Source of the DNA: Hasllibacter halocynthiae
GTDB taxonomy: Bacteria > Pseudomonadota > Alphaproteobacteria > Rhodobacterales > Rhodobacteraceae
Direction of reading: 5' to 3'
Length of the DNA: 64,000 bases
Assembly (NCBI RefSeq): GCF_003003095.1
Contig: NZ_PVTT01000002.1
Coordinates: 1,099,501 to 1,163,500 of the forward strand
The notes under the pieces: model-generated
The model's input: the letters and a program-made list of their open reading frames with translations, nothing else
Told to the model about the DNA's origin: nothing
The model's database searches: none
Shown: positions 8,816-16,554 of the stretch, one piece after another
How positions within the stretch are numbered: the stretch's first letter is position 1
Layout: each line of letters opens with the position of its first letter
Translations under genes and position numbers: made by a program

Positions 8816-9115
8816 TCACTCGTGGCGGTTCACGTTCTGGCCGAAGTCGTGGATCTGCCCGGGCGTCGCCTCGCGCTGGTAGCGGTCGCGCCAGTCCGCG
8901 TAGGGCATGCCGTAGAAAGCCTCGCGCGCCTCTTCCTTGGACATCTCGTGTCCCCGTTCGGCCGCGGCCTCGCCGTACCAGCGCGAGAGGCAGTTCCGGC
9001 AGAACCCGGCGAGGTTCATCATGTCGATGTTCTGCACGTCCGTACGCTCCGCGAGGTGGTCGCGCAGGCGCCGGAAGGCGGCGGCCTCGGCTTCGGTCCT
9101 CGTCCGTTCGTCCAT
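8816..9115 (-). CDS. DUF1244 family protein
   Basis: 99 residues, full length for DUF1244, a small alphaproteobacterial and gammaproteobacterial family with a helical fold and a conserved MMNLAGFCRNCLSRWY core followed by GMPYADWRDRYQ. The two cysteines of CRNC are the obvious conserved feature. The biochemical role is not known. AGGAGG lies just before the ATG (complement of 9122-9127). It sits 39 nt downstream of the N-formylglutamate amidohydrolase-like gene on the same strand, an arrangement I associate with Rhodobacterales, so the two are likely cotranscribed. Confidence 0.9.
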   Translation of the reverse strand: MDERTRTEAEAAAFRRLRDHLAERTDVQNIDMMNLAGFCRNCLSRWYGEAAAERGHEMSKEEAREAFYGMPYADWRDRYQREATPGQIHDFGQNVNRHE

Positions 9116-9154
9116 GGCGGGTCCTCCTGTTGCGACCTTGATTTAGGGGCTGGG

Positions 9155-9883
9155 TCAGCTTGATGGTAGCGCTTCGGCGCGCGCCGCCTCGAGGACGGGG
9201 GCGAGCCGGGCGGCCCAGGCGCGCTCGCCCTCGGGCGTCGCGACGAGGTCGTTGCGAAGCTCGACCAAAGCGTTGGGCCGGCCCTGCGAGAGGGCGTGGC
9301 GATCGACGGAATCGCCGGGAAGCGCGCCGGTGTAAGGCTCGTTGTCGCCGACGGTCAGCCCTTCGGCCCGCAAGAGCCGAAGAAGCGGGTCCGCGAGGCG
9401 GCGGTCCCGGGCGGAGAGGATGCCGACCTCCCACGGGCGGGGCGGGCGGCCCCGGAGGCGCGGCGTGAAGGTGTGGATCGCAAGGAGGATCGCGCCGGGA
9501 CGCGCCATGAGCCGGGCGACCGCGTCGTGGTAGGGCCGGTGGAAGAGGCGGAGGCGTCGCTCGCGCTCCGCGGTGCCGGCGCGGCGGTTCCCGGGAATCG
9601 GGGTGCCGTCGTAGAGCTTCATCAGAAGGGTCGGATCGTCCTCGCCCCGGTTGGGGTCGATCACGAGGCGCGAGTAGGTCGAGGCGACCACCGGCGCGCC
9701 GAGCGTCTCGCCCAGGGCGAGCGCGGTGCCGAGCGCGCCGGGATCCCAGGCGATATGGCGGCGCATGTCACGGTCGGGCAAGCCGAGCGGCCCCACCCCG
9801 GGGGGGACGCGGTTCATGGCATGGTCCACGGTGACGACCCAAGGGCCGGGACGATCGGCGCCCGTGATCCGGAAGGCGTCCAT
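9155..9883 (-). CDS. N-formylglutamate amidohydrolase family protein
   Basis: 242 residues of the FGase (HutG-like) zinc amidohydrolase fold: VVTVDHAMNRVPPGV near the N-terminus, the DPGALGTALAL block, YSRLVIDPNRG and AIHTFTP carry the conserved metal and substrate positions. In histidine degradation this fold splits N-formyl-L-glutamate to formate and glutamate. No other hut gene is present, so a different N-acyl amino acid may be the substrate. The gene diverges from pyk (101 bp between starts) and is followed by DUF1244. Confidence 0.88.
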   Translation of the reverse strand: MDAFRITGADRPGPWVVTVDHAMNRVPPGVGPLGLPDRDMRRHIAWDPGALGTALALGETLGAPVVASTYSRLVIDPNRGEDDPTLLMKLYDGTPIPGNRRAGTAERERRLRLFHRPYHDAVARLMARPGAILLAIHTFTPRLRGRPPRPWEVGILSARDRRLADPLLRLLRAEGLTVGDNEPYTGALPGDSVDRHALSQGRPNALVELRNDLVATPEGERAWAARLAPVLEAARAEALPSS

Positions 9884-9984
9884 GTTAGCGGTAAATCCCC
9901 TTGGTGATCTCGGCGTTGCGCGGGCGGTATCCAGCCGCTAAGCGCCCTGCAACCCGACATACGTTCGCCCGAGGAATCCCCCCG

Positions 9985-11433
9985 ATGCGCCGTCAACGCA
10001 ACGTCAAGATCGTGGCCACGCTCGGCCCCGCCTCCTCCGACTACGAGACCATCCGCGCCCTCTTCGAAGCCGGCGCGGACGTGTTCCGGCTGAACATGTC
10101 CCATGGCGACCACGAGGAGATCGGCGCCCGCCACGCCATCATCCGGCAGGTCGAGGAGGATACCGGCCGGCCGATCGCGATCCTCGCCGATCTGCAGGGG
10201 CCGAAGCTGCGGGTGGGCACCTTCGCGGACGAGGCCGGCGCCGTGTTGGAGGAGGGGGCCTCCTTCCGCCTCGACCTCGACGAGGCGCCGGGCGACGCGC
10301 GCCGCGTGATGCTTCCCCACCGCGAGATATTCGACGCGCTCGAGCCCGGGGCGCGGCTTCTGGTGAACGACGGCAAGATCCGTCTGAAGGTGACGGAGTG
10401 CGGCAAGGACTTCGCCGAGACGCGCGTCGAGGTCGGGGGCGTGATCTCGAACCGCAAGGGCGTGAACGTGCCGGACGTCCTGCTGCCGCTGGCCGCGCTG
10501 TCGGAGAAGGACCGCCGCGACCTCGAGTTCGTGTGCGAGCTCGGGGTGGATTGGCTGGCGCTGAGCTTCGTCCAGCGGCCCGCCGACGTGGAGGAGGCGC
10601 GCGCCCTGTCCCGCGGCCGCGCGGCGATCCTGTCGAAGATCGAGAAGCCCGCCGCGGTGAAGACCTTCGACGACATCCTTGCCGCTTCCGACGGGATCAT
10701 GATCGCGCGCGGCGACCTGGGGGTGGAATTGCCCGTGCAGAACGTGCCCCCGATTCAGAAGCGCCTCGGGCGGCTCTGCCGCACGGTGGGAAAGCCGGTG
10801 ATCGTGGCGACCCAGATGCTCGAGTCGATGATCGAGAGCCCCGTTCCCACCCGGGCCGAGGTCTCGGACGTGGCGACGGCGATCTACGAGGGCGCGGACG
10901 CGATCATGCTGTCGGCGGAGTCGGCCGCCGGCGGCTACCCGGTCGAGGCCGTCACCACGATGGACAACACCGCGCGCGAGGTCGAGGGCGACCCCCTTTA
11001 CCGCGAGATCATCGACGCCCAGCGCAGCGCCCAGAAGTCCAGCGTCGCCGACGCCATCGTCTCGGCCGCGCGCGAGATCGCCGAGACGGCCGACGTGCAG
11101 GCGATCTGCTGCTTCACCCAGTCCGGCGAGACGGCGCTGCTGACCGCGCGCGAGCGGCCGCGCGTGCCGATCCTCGCGCTGACCCCGCTGCCGGGAACGG
11201 CCCGCCGCCTGTGCCTGAGCTGGGGGACGACCTGCGTGCTGACGGACGACGTGGAGCGCTTCAAGGAGGCCGTGATCGCAGCCGTCCGCGCGGTGCTGCG
11301 CCTGGGCTTCGCGACGGAGGCCGACCGCATCGTCGTGACCGCGGGCGTGCCCTTCGGTGTGGCAGGAACGACCAACATCCTTCGCGTCGCGCCCTGCGAG
11401 GAACGTTTGATCTATCGCCAGGGGCCCGAGTGA
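9985..11433 (+). CDS. pyk: Pyruvate kinase
   Basis: 482 residues, the normal length for bacterial pyruvate kinase, which makes pyruvate and ATP from phosphoenolpyruvate and ADP. Recognisable blocks are RLNMSHGDHEE, LADLQGPKLRVG, LSKIEKP, MIARGDLGVELP and the MLESMIESPVPTRAEVSD segment. The C-terminal regulatory domain is complete. The ATG at 9985 matches the family start MRRQRNVKIVATLGP, with GAGGA 10 bases upstream; the frame stays open to 9901 but without a ribosome-binding site. A small membrane protein gene follows after 15 nt. Confidence 0.97.
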   Translation: MRRQRNVKIVATLGPASSDYETIRALFEAGADVFRLNMSHGDHEEIGARHAIIRQVEEDTGRPIAILADLQGPKLRVGTFADEAGAVLEEGASFRLDLDEAPGDARRVMLPHREIFDALEPGARLLVNDGKIRLKVTECGKDFAETRVEVGGVISNRKGVNVPDVLLPLAALSEKDRRDLEFVCELGVDWLALSFVQRPADVEEARALSRGRAAILSKIEKPAAVKTFDDILAASDGIMIARGDLGVELPVQNVPPIQKRLGRLCRTVGKPVIVATQMLESMIESPVPTRAEVSDVATAIYEGADAIMLSAESAAGGYPVEAVTTMDNTAREVEGDPLYREIIDAQRSAQKSSVADAIVSAAREIAETADVQAICCFTQSGETALLTARERPRVPILALTPLPGTARRLCLSWGTTCVLTDDVERFKEAVIAAVRAVLRLGFATEADRIVVTAGVPFGVAGTTNILRVAPCEERLIYRQGPE

Positions 11434-11448
11434 CGCTAGGGCAGGGGG

Positions 11449-11685
11449 ATGACGCAGAGCCTCTTGTTCGATCTCTACCTCGTGACGGGCATGGTCGTCC
11501 TGCTCCTGTCGGTTCCGGGCATGGTCTCGGCTTGGGCAGGCGGGCGGGTCCCGGTGTTGCCGTCCGTCATGGTGATGGTCGGCGGCGGCCTGGTCATCTG
11601 GGCACTCGCGCAGAGCGCGACCGGCTACGCCCCCGAGGACATCCCCCGCGCCTTCGCCAACGTCGTCGCCTACTTCCTGCGATAA
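11449..11685 (+). CDS. Small membrane protein of unknown function, downstream of pyk
   Basis: 78 residues with two hydrophobic segments (about 8-28 and 36-55) and a short polar tail, so probably two membrane spans. The start ATG lies 15 nt after the pyk stop with a G-rich stretch (GCAGGGGG) in front, consistent with cotranscription. I do not recognise a named domain. The plain hydrophobic profile and codon use matching its neighbours make it a likely real gene. Confidence 0.7.
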   Translation: MTQSLLFDLYLVTGMVVLLLSVPGMVSAWAGGRVPVLPSVMVMVGGGLVIWALAQSATGYAPEDIPRAFANVVAYFLR

Positions 11686-11802
11686 GCGGCCCTGGAAAGA
11701 AGGCAGTGCAGGCGTTCCTCGCGCGGGGGGGCTTCCCGATCCGGCTTCCCGGCCCCGTCGCTCGGTTCCGCCGCCGAGGATGGCGCGGGCCTCGCCGGTC
11801 TC

Positions 11803-11826
11803 CGTGCTCGTGCTCGTGCTCGTGCT
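11803..11826 (+). repeat. Four tandem CGTGCT hexamers
   Basis: The hexamer CGTGCT is repeated four times without a break, 115 bp upstream of rpmI in a non-coding stretch. Such a simple repeat can change length by slippage. It lies in the probable 5' leader or promoter region of the ribosomal protein operon, so its length could matter for expression, but nothing in the sequence proves a role. Confidence 0.85.
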
Positions 11827-11862
11827 GCGCGGGCCGCTGGACAAGCCCGCCCGGCCGGGATA

Positions 11863-11891
11863 GCCGGCGCGTCTCGAATAACCGCGCCGGC
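11863..11891 (+). promoter_or_regulatory. Perfect 9-bp stem-loop upstream of rpmI
   Basis: GCCGGCGCG (11863-11871) pairs perfectly with CGCGCCGGC (11883-11891) around an 11-nt A/T-richer loop (TCTCGAATAAC). It ends 50 nt before the rpmI start, so if transcription begins upstream it would be part of the leader. The L20 protein represses its own rpmI-rplT mRNA through leader structures in other bacteria; whether this hairpin does so here is inference. Confidence 0.45.
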
Positions 11892-11941
11892 GGCCCGAGT
11901 GGCATCGCCGACCGGCGCGACGAACCCCGATGGAGGACAAG

Positions 11942-12142
11942 ATGCCGAAGATGAAGACCAAGTCGAGCGCGAAGAAGCGCTTCAAGGTGACGGCCACGGG
12001 CAAGGTCATGTCCGGCCCGGCGGGCAAGCGGCACGGCATGATCAAGCGGTCGAACAAGTTCATCCGCAACAGCCGCGGCTTGTCCGTGATGAGCGAGCCC
12101 GATCAGAAGATCGCGCTCAAGTTCATGCCCTACGACCGCTGA
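11942..12142 (+). CDS. rpmI: 50S ribosomal protein L35 (bL35)
   Basis: 66 residues, basic, full length for bL35 ([17 protein letters not shown]...). GGAGG at 11932-11936 sits 5 nt before the ATG at 11942. An in-frame ATG at 11930 overlaps that Shine-Dalgarno and cannot be the start. rplT follows after 12 nt. infC, which precedes rpmI in many bacteria, is not here, so the operon is the two-gene form. Confidence 0.97.
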   Translation: MPKMKTKSSAKKRFKVTATGKVMSGPAGKRHGMIKRSNKFIRNSRGLSVMSEPDQKIALKFMPYDR

Positions 12143-12154
12143 GGAGGATCGGAC

Positions 12155-12523
12155 ATGTCTCGTACCAAGGGCGGAACCGTCACCCATCGTCGCCACAAGA
12201 AGGTCCTCGACCAGGCCAAGGGCTATTACGGTCGGCGCTCGACCACGTTCAAGGTCGCCCGCCAGGCGGTCGACAAGGCCAACCAGTACGCGACGCGCGA
12301 TCGCAAGAACCGCAAGCGGCAGTTCCGCGCGCTGTGGATCCAGCGGATCAACGCGGCCGTGCGCGCGCATGACGAGGGGTTGACCTACTCGCGCTTCATC
12401 GGCGGCCTCGCCGCCGCGGGGATCGAGGTGGACCGCAAGGTCCTGGCCGATCTGGCCGTGCACGACCCGGCGGCCTTCGGCGCCATCGTCGATCAGGCCA
12501 AGGCCGCGCTTCAGCCGGCCTGA
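12155..12523 (+). CDS. rplT: 50S ribosomal protein L20 (bL20)
   Basis: 122 residues, full length for bL20, an early-assembly protein that binds 23S rRNA domain II. The N-terminal extension ([20 protein letters not shown]) and the globular C-terminal half ([20 protein letters not shown]) are canonical. GAGGAGG lies upstream of the ATG. In other bacteria L20 represses the rpmI-rplT mRNA. A strong terminator follows at 12550. Confidence 0.98.
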   Translation: MSRTKGGTVTHRRHKKVLDQAKGYYGRRSTTFKVARQAVDKANQYATRDRKNRKRQFRALWIQRINAAVRAHDEGLTYSRFIGGLAAAGIEVDRKVLADLAVHDPAAFGAIVDQAKAALQPA

Positions 12524-12549
12524 CACCGCGACCAAAGCTTGGCGACAGG

Positions 12550-12579
12550 AAGGGCCGCCCGCGGGGGCGGCCCTTTTCC
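12550..12579 (+). terminator. Intrinsic terminator of rpmI-rplT
   Basis: AAGGGCCGCCC pairs with GGGCGGCCCTT around a short G-rich loop and runs into TTTT. It begins 27 nt after the rplT stop. The structure is nearly symmetrical and could also stop transcripts of the AI-2E gene coming from the other strand, whose stop codon is at 12588. Confidence 0.9.
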
Positions 12580-12587
12580 GTTCCGCG

Positions 12588-13784
12588 CTAGGCGGCGACG
12601 CGCCCCTGGGGGGCGGGAGGCTCCTCCTCGTCGTCGTCCTTCTCACGCTCGGCCCCGCGCGCTGATAGGAAGTCGCCGAGCGGCTCGAGCGCGTCGACAT
12701 GCTCGCACAGGACCCGCACCGCCACGAGGAGCGGCACTGCCAGCAACATGCCGACGATGGACCAGAGCCAAGCCCAGAAGGCGACGGCGATGAAGACGAC
12801 CACCGTGTTCAGCTTGAGGTTCCGACCGACCGCGTAGGGCGTGACGAACTGCCCCTCGATCGAGGTGAGCGCGTAGTAGACCAACGCCGGCGCGACGCCG
12901 CCCCACAGGCCGTCGAAGGTCAGCAACCCCACGACGAGCGCCACGGCCGCGCCAACGACCGCCCCGACATAGGGGACGTAGTTCATCAGCGCGGCCAGCA
13001 CCCCGAAGAGAAGGGGATCGGGCATCCCCAGCGCCCAGAATGCCAAGCCAACGGCCGTGCCGAGGCCGAAGTTAATGACCGTGATCGTCAGGAGGTAACG
13101 CGACAGCTTGCGCTCGATCTCGCGTGCGATGCGGATGGCCTTGCGCTTGTCGGCGAAGCGCGGCGTCACGTGGACCATCTTTTCGTAGAACATGTCGCCC
13201 GATGCGAGGATGAAGAAGAGCAGCACGAGCGTCAGGATGAACTGGATGAGGATCGCCGAGCCGCTGCTGGCTATGGTGGTCAGCCAGCTTTCCTCTTGGA
13301 CGACGACCTCGACCGGCGCTTCGGCATCGTCTTCCCCAGGGGCGGCGGCTTCGGTTACCTTCTCGACCACCTCCCCGAGGGAGGTTCCCTCCTCGTCGGC
13401 GCCGAAGGACGCCCGGATGTCGCGGACCCGCTCCTCCAGCTTGGCGCCGATCTGCGGCGCATCGGCCGTCCATTGCCGGACCGGCGTCGCCAGCGCCGTG
13501 ACCGCCACGATCAGCAGCGCGAGAAGGGTCGTTACGATCAGTGCGGCGGCAAGCCCGGGGGCTATGCGCACGCGCTCGAGCGCCCTTCGGAGCGGCGAGA
13601 AGACGAGCGCGAGCACGAAGGCGAGGATGACCGGCGTGAGGAAGGTCTGCGCATAGGCGAGGCCGGCCACGGCGAGCATCGCGAAGATGCCGATGACCGC
13701 CCATCGCGGGAACGGCCGCTGGGGCGGGGGGTCGGTCTGAGGGCTGCCGGGAACGGGCGTCACGGGGCCGGCGGTATGAGCCAT
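12588..13784 (-). CDS. AI-2E family transporter (PerM/YdiK type)
   Basis: 398-residue integral membrane protein of the AI-2 exporter superfamily. A proline-rich cytoplasmic start is followed by membrane segments near 30-48, 52-66 and 78-98, a soluble charged loop of about 90 residues, then the conserved C-terminal half ([31 protein letters not shown]). Substrates of most family members are unknown; quorum-signal export is established for only a few. The C-terminus is strongly acidic (DDDEEE). Divergent from pheS across 144 bp. Confidence 0.92.
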   Translation of the reverse strand: MAHTAGPVTPVPGSPQTDPPPQRPFPRWAVIGIFAMLAVAGLAYAQTFLTPVILAFVLALVFSPLRRALERVRIAPGLAAALIVTTLLALLIVAVTALATPVRQWTADAPQIGAKLEERVRDIRASFGADEEGTSLGEVVEKVTEAAAPGEDDAEAPVEVVVQEESWLTTIASSGSAILIQFILTLVLLFFILASGDMFYEKMVHVTPRFADKRKAIRIAREIERKLSRYLLTITVINFGLGTAVGLAFWALGMPDPLLFGVLAALMNYVPYVGAVVGAAVALVVGLLTFDGLWGGVAPALVYYALTSIEGQFVTPYAVGRNLKLNTVVVFIAVAFWAWLWSIVGMLLAVPLLVAVRVLCEHVDALEPLGDFLSARGAEREKDDDEEEPPAPQGRVAA

Positions 13785-13928
13785 GCTCGGGGTTCCGGTG
13801 GTGCGGCCGGACGAGGCGCCGGCGGTTCTGGAACGCGCGACGGTGCGACAAGGTTGCGCCGCCGTTGCGCGCGGGCCCGCCCGGCGCTAGGGCCGCGCCC
13901 GATGCAAGGTGCGGCGCGGACGGGTGCG

Positions 13929-14993
13929 ATGGACGATCTTCGGGGCAGGTGGCTGGGCGAGATTGCGGAAGCAGGCGACGAGGCCGCCATCGAGGACGTG
14001 CGCGTCCGGGCCTTGGGAAAGAAAGGCGAGGTCGCGCTGAGGATGCGCGAGTTGGGCCGCATGACCCCGGAGGAGCGGCAGGTGGCCGGGCCTGCGCTCA
14101 ACGCCTTGAAATCCGAACTGAACGCCGCCCTCGCCGCGCGCGCCGCCGCCTTGAGGGACGCCGCCCTTGAGGCACGGCTCGCCGAGGAGTGGCTGGACGT
14201 TACCCTGCCTGCCCGGCGCCGGCCGGAAGGGTCCATCCATCCCGTCTCGCAGGTGACGGAGGAGGTGACGGCGATCTTCGCGGACATGGGGTTCGGCGTC
14301 GCCGAAGGCCCCCAGGTCGAGGACGACTGGCACAATTTCGATGCGCTCAACATCCCCTGGCACCATTCCTCGCGCGAGGAGATGGACACGTTCTACCTCG
14401 CTGCGCCCGAGGGGCGGCGGCCGCACGTCTTGCGGACCCATACGAGCCCCGTGCAGATCCGCTCGATGCTGGAGAACGGCGCGCCTCTGCGGAAGATCTG
14501 CCCCGGGCGGGTCTACCGCGCGGACTACGACCAAACCCACACGCCCATGTTCCACCAGGTCGAAGGGATCGCGGTCGATCGGGACATCACCATGGCGAAC
14601 CTCAAGTGGTGCCTGGAGGAGTTCTGCGGCGCCTTCTTCGAAATCGAGCCGAAGGGCCTCCTGCGGTTCCGCGCCTCGCACTTCCCCTTCACGGAGCCTT
14701 CCGCCGAAGTGGACATTCGCTGCTCGTGGGAGGGGGGCGCGCTGAAGCTGGGGCAGGGGGACGACTGGCTGGAGATCCTCGGCTCGGGGATGATGCATCC
14801 CAAGGTCCTGGAAGCGGGAGGGATCGATCCTGCCCAATGGCAGGGCTTCGCCTTCGGGATGGGCATCGACCGGATCGCCATGCTGAAATATGGCATCCCC
14901 GACCTGCGCGCCTTCTTCGAGGCCGACCTGCGCTGGCTGCGGCATTACGGCTTCTCGCCCCTCGCCGTGCCTTCACTGCACGCGGGGACCTGA
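13929..14993 (+). CDS. pheS: Phenylalanine--tRNA ligase alpha subunit
   Basis: 354 residues of the class II synthetase alpha chain, which forms the (alpha-beta)2 PheRS with PheT. The N-terminal coiled coil precedes the catalytic core with the [31 protein letters not shown] and [14 protein letters not shown] motifs. The start MDDLRGRWL is the usual family N-terminus. An in-frame ATG nine codons earlier (13902) is possible; neither has a good Shine-Dalgarno. Unusually, pheT does not follow directly: three small genes lie between. Confidence 0.97.
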   Translation: MDDLRGRWLGEIAEAGDEAAIEDVRVRALGKKGEVALRMRELGRMTPEERQVAGPALNALKSELNAALAARAAALRDAALEARLAEEWLDVTLPARRRPEGSIHPVSQVTEEVTAIFADMGFGVAEGPQVEDDWHNFDALNIPWHHSSREEMDTFYLAAPEGRRPHVLRTHTSPVQIRSMLENGAPLRKICPGRVYRADYDQTHTPMFHQVEGIAVDRDITMANLKWCLEEFCGAFFEIEPKGLLRFRASHFPFTEPSAEVDIRCSWEGGALKLGQGDDWLEILGSGMMHPKVLEAGGIDPAQWQGFAFGMGIDRIAMLKYGIPDLRAFFEADLRWLRHYGFSPLAVPSLHAGT

Positions 14994-14999
14994 CACGCG

Positions 15000-15260
15000 G
15001 TGGGGCGGAACGCCCGGCGGTTCGGCGCCCTGGCGCAGCTGCGAACGAGAGGCCGCGTCGCCTTCGCGTTCCTGCTCGTAGGTGTCGTGGCGGCGCATGT
15101 CGCGCTGTGGCTGTCGGACATGCCGGATGACGCGAAATGGCGACTGACCGTGCTGAATGCGGCCGGTTGGACGGTCGTGTTGGGGCCGGTCTGGCTGGTG
15201 GGTCGATGGCTCGCGGCCGTCGAGAAGCGGAATGCCGAACGCGAAAGGGGCGAGCCGTAG
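15000..15260 (+). CDS. Small two-span membrane protein between pheS and pheT
   Basis: 86 residues with hydrophobic segments near 20-38 and 53-70 and basic ends. It starts with GTG six bases after the pheS stop, with no other gene on that strand until 16070, so it is probably cotranscribed with pheS. I recognise no domain. The positively charged N-terminus and clear spans support a real protein, but the GTG start is uncertain. Confidence 0.6.
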   Translation: MGRNARRFGALAQLRTRGRVAFAFLLVGVVAAHVALWLSDMPDDAKWRLTVLNAAGWTVVLGPVWLVGRWLAAVEKRNAERERGEP

Positions 15261-15297
15261 CGGCCCGCCCCCTCGTTCACATCCGTATGCGCCGCGG

Positions 15298-15828
15298 TCA
15301 GACGGTCCGGCGGTCCGGATCGGCCGCGGAGGCGTCGTCGTCCCACGAGTAGCGGTTGGGTCGCGAGTAGGTCCGGACGTAGTTGTCCTCGCCCTCCAGG
15401 GCCGGGTCACGGGTGCCGAGATAGCGGTCGTCCGCCGCATAGGCGTCGGCGCCGGTCATGGGCTTGTACTCGGTCCCGGCGTAGAGCTTGTCCATCGCGT
15501 CGATGTCGTAGGCCTCGCCCTCGGGGCGACGCATGATCTCCTTCACGCGCGCGGCGCCTTCGTCGCCGTCGAGGTCGACCGACACCACGTAGTCGCCCTT
15601 GCGGACGGCGTTCTGATAGGTGCGCATGTCCTCCTCGGGGACGTGCAGGCGATGGAGCCCCTCGTTCCAGCCGTCGTCGTCGGAACGCGTGGTCCCTTCG
15701 GCGAGCGGGGCCGGATCGTCGGGGACGATGTGGATGTCGGACACGCCGACGCCGGCGTCCTGCAGCTCCTTGCGGACGAGGTCGGCGGTCGCGTGGGTGC
15801 GGTAGATTGCGGTGACTGCCTTGGTCAT
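15298..15828 (-). CDS. Acidic stress-protein-like protein (GSP17M/YflT-type N-terminus)
   Basis: 176 residues, very acidic. The first ~110 residues (MTKAVTAIYRTHATADLVRK..., then VSDIHIVPDD and the DYVVSVDLDGDEG strand) resemble the ferredoxin-like beta-alpha-beta fold of the general-stress YflT/GSP17M family, which senses or buffers stress in an unknown way. The C-terminal 60 residues are Asp/Tyr-rich and look disordered. It is convergent with the small pheS-linked gene and divergent from the repeat-bearing membrane protein at 16070. Family assignment is tentative. Confidence 0.7.
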   Translation of the reverse strand: MTKAVTAIYRTHATADLVRKELQDAGVGVSDIHIVPDDPAPLAEGTTRSDDDGWNEGLHRLHVPEEDMRTYQNAVRKGDYVVSVDLDGDEGAARVKEIMRRPEGEAYDIDAMDKLYAGTEYKPMTGADAYAADDRYLGTRDPALEGEDNYVRTYSRPNRYSWDDDASAADPDRRTV

Positions 15829-16069
15829 GGTGTCTCCTGTTCGATGCGCATGTGCGGGCCGCGCGGTCGGAAGCCGGGGGCCCTTTGCGCCTCCACAACG
15901 CCCAAGGGGGGCAGCTTGGTTTCATCGAACCCCCCCGGGGACCCTCCGGAAGGCCTTTTGGCGATCCTCCGCCGAACCCTTTTGGAGGGGAGGGGAACCC
16001 GAACCCCATGCAGCGACGTTGACCGCCCGAGCGTCCCCGCGACGCAACATCATACGAAGGAGACGACTG

Positions 16070-16438
16070 ATGGCGGACTATCGCGATCCGAAGGTGACGG
16101 AGACGAACGAGGGCGGCGGCATCGGCAAGTGGATCGGCATCCTGATCGCCGTCCTCGTCGTGCTGTTGCTTCTGGCTTGGCTGCTGGGGTGGTTCGACGG
16201 TCCCGAGGTTGCCGAGGTCGAGGAGGTCGAGCCGGTCGCGATCGAGACGGTAGACCCCGAGCCCGAGCCCGTCGTGGTAGAGGAAGTCGATCCCGTTGCG
16301 CCGGTCGAGACCGATCCGGTCGTGGTAGAGGAAGTCGATCCCGTGGCGCCCGTCGAAACCGATCCGGTGATCGGCGAGACCCCCGCCGACGACGGTCTGA
16401 TCGAACTGGAGACCGACGTCGAAGTCATCGAGAACTAA
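16070..16438 (+). CDS. Single-span membrane protein with acidic Val-Glu-Pro repeat tail
   Basis: 122 residues: a 22-residue polar start, one strong membrane segment (about 23-44, Ile/Val/Leu-rich), then a very acidic tail made of Val, Glu, Pro and Asp. The tail holds two identical 16-residue repeats (VVVEEVDPVAPVETDP). AAGGAG at 16057-16062 precedes the ATG. An intrinsic terminator follows at 16463, so the gene is probably its own unit. No known domain; a periplasmic acidic spacer or a cation-binding tail is a guess. Confidence 0.72.
   Translation: MADYRDPKVTETNEGGGIGKWIGILIAVLVVLLLLAWLLGWFDGPEVAEVEEVEPVAIETVDPEPEPVVVEEVDPVAPVETDPVVVEEVDPVAPVETDPVIGETPADDGLIELETDVEVIEN
16271..16366 (+). repeat. 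48-bp tandem duplication inside the acidic membrane protein gene
   Basis: Two direct copies of a 48-bp unit (16271-16318 and 16319-16366) differing at only a few third-codon positions and encoding the same 16 residues twice. The synonymous differences show that protein sequence is kept while DNA drifts, which argues for selection on the repeat rather than a very recent duplication. Confidence 0.9.
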
Positions 16439-16462
16439 GCGCGTAGCCACAACTCGATGTGC

Positions 16463-16490
16463 AGGGCCGGGGCGATCCCCCGGCCCTTTC
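16463..16490 (+). terminator. Intrinsic terminator between the acidic membrane protein gene and pheT
   Basis: AGGGCCGGGG (16463-16472), loop CGAT, then CCCCCGGCCCT running into TTTC. It lies 24 nt after the stop at 16438 and 65 nt before pheT, so pheT needs its own promoter between 16490 and 16555 or must rely on read-through. Confidence 0.88.
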
Positions 16491-16554
16491 TCGTGCGCGG
16501 CTTTTCCTTGCCGGGGCTGCGCGCTAGGGGTGCGGCGATCCGCGGAGGCCCCCC

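Noticed and set aside
15157-16446. Long plus-strand open frame opposite the stress-protein-like gene
   Set aside because: It is antisense to a better protein and changes character along its length; the real product in this stretch is the short membrane protein starting at 16070 in another frame.
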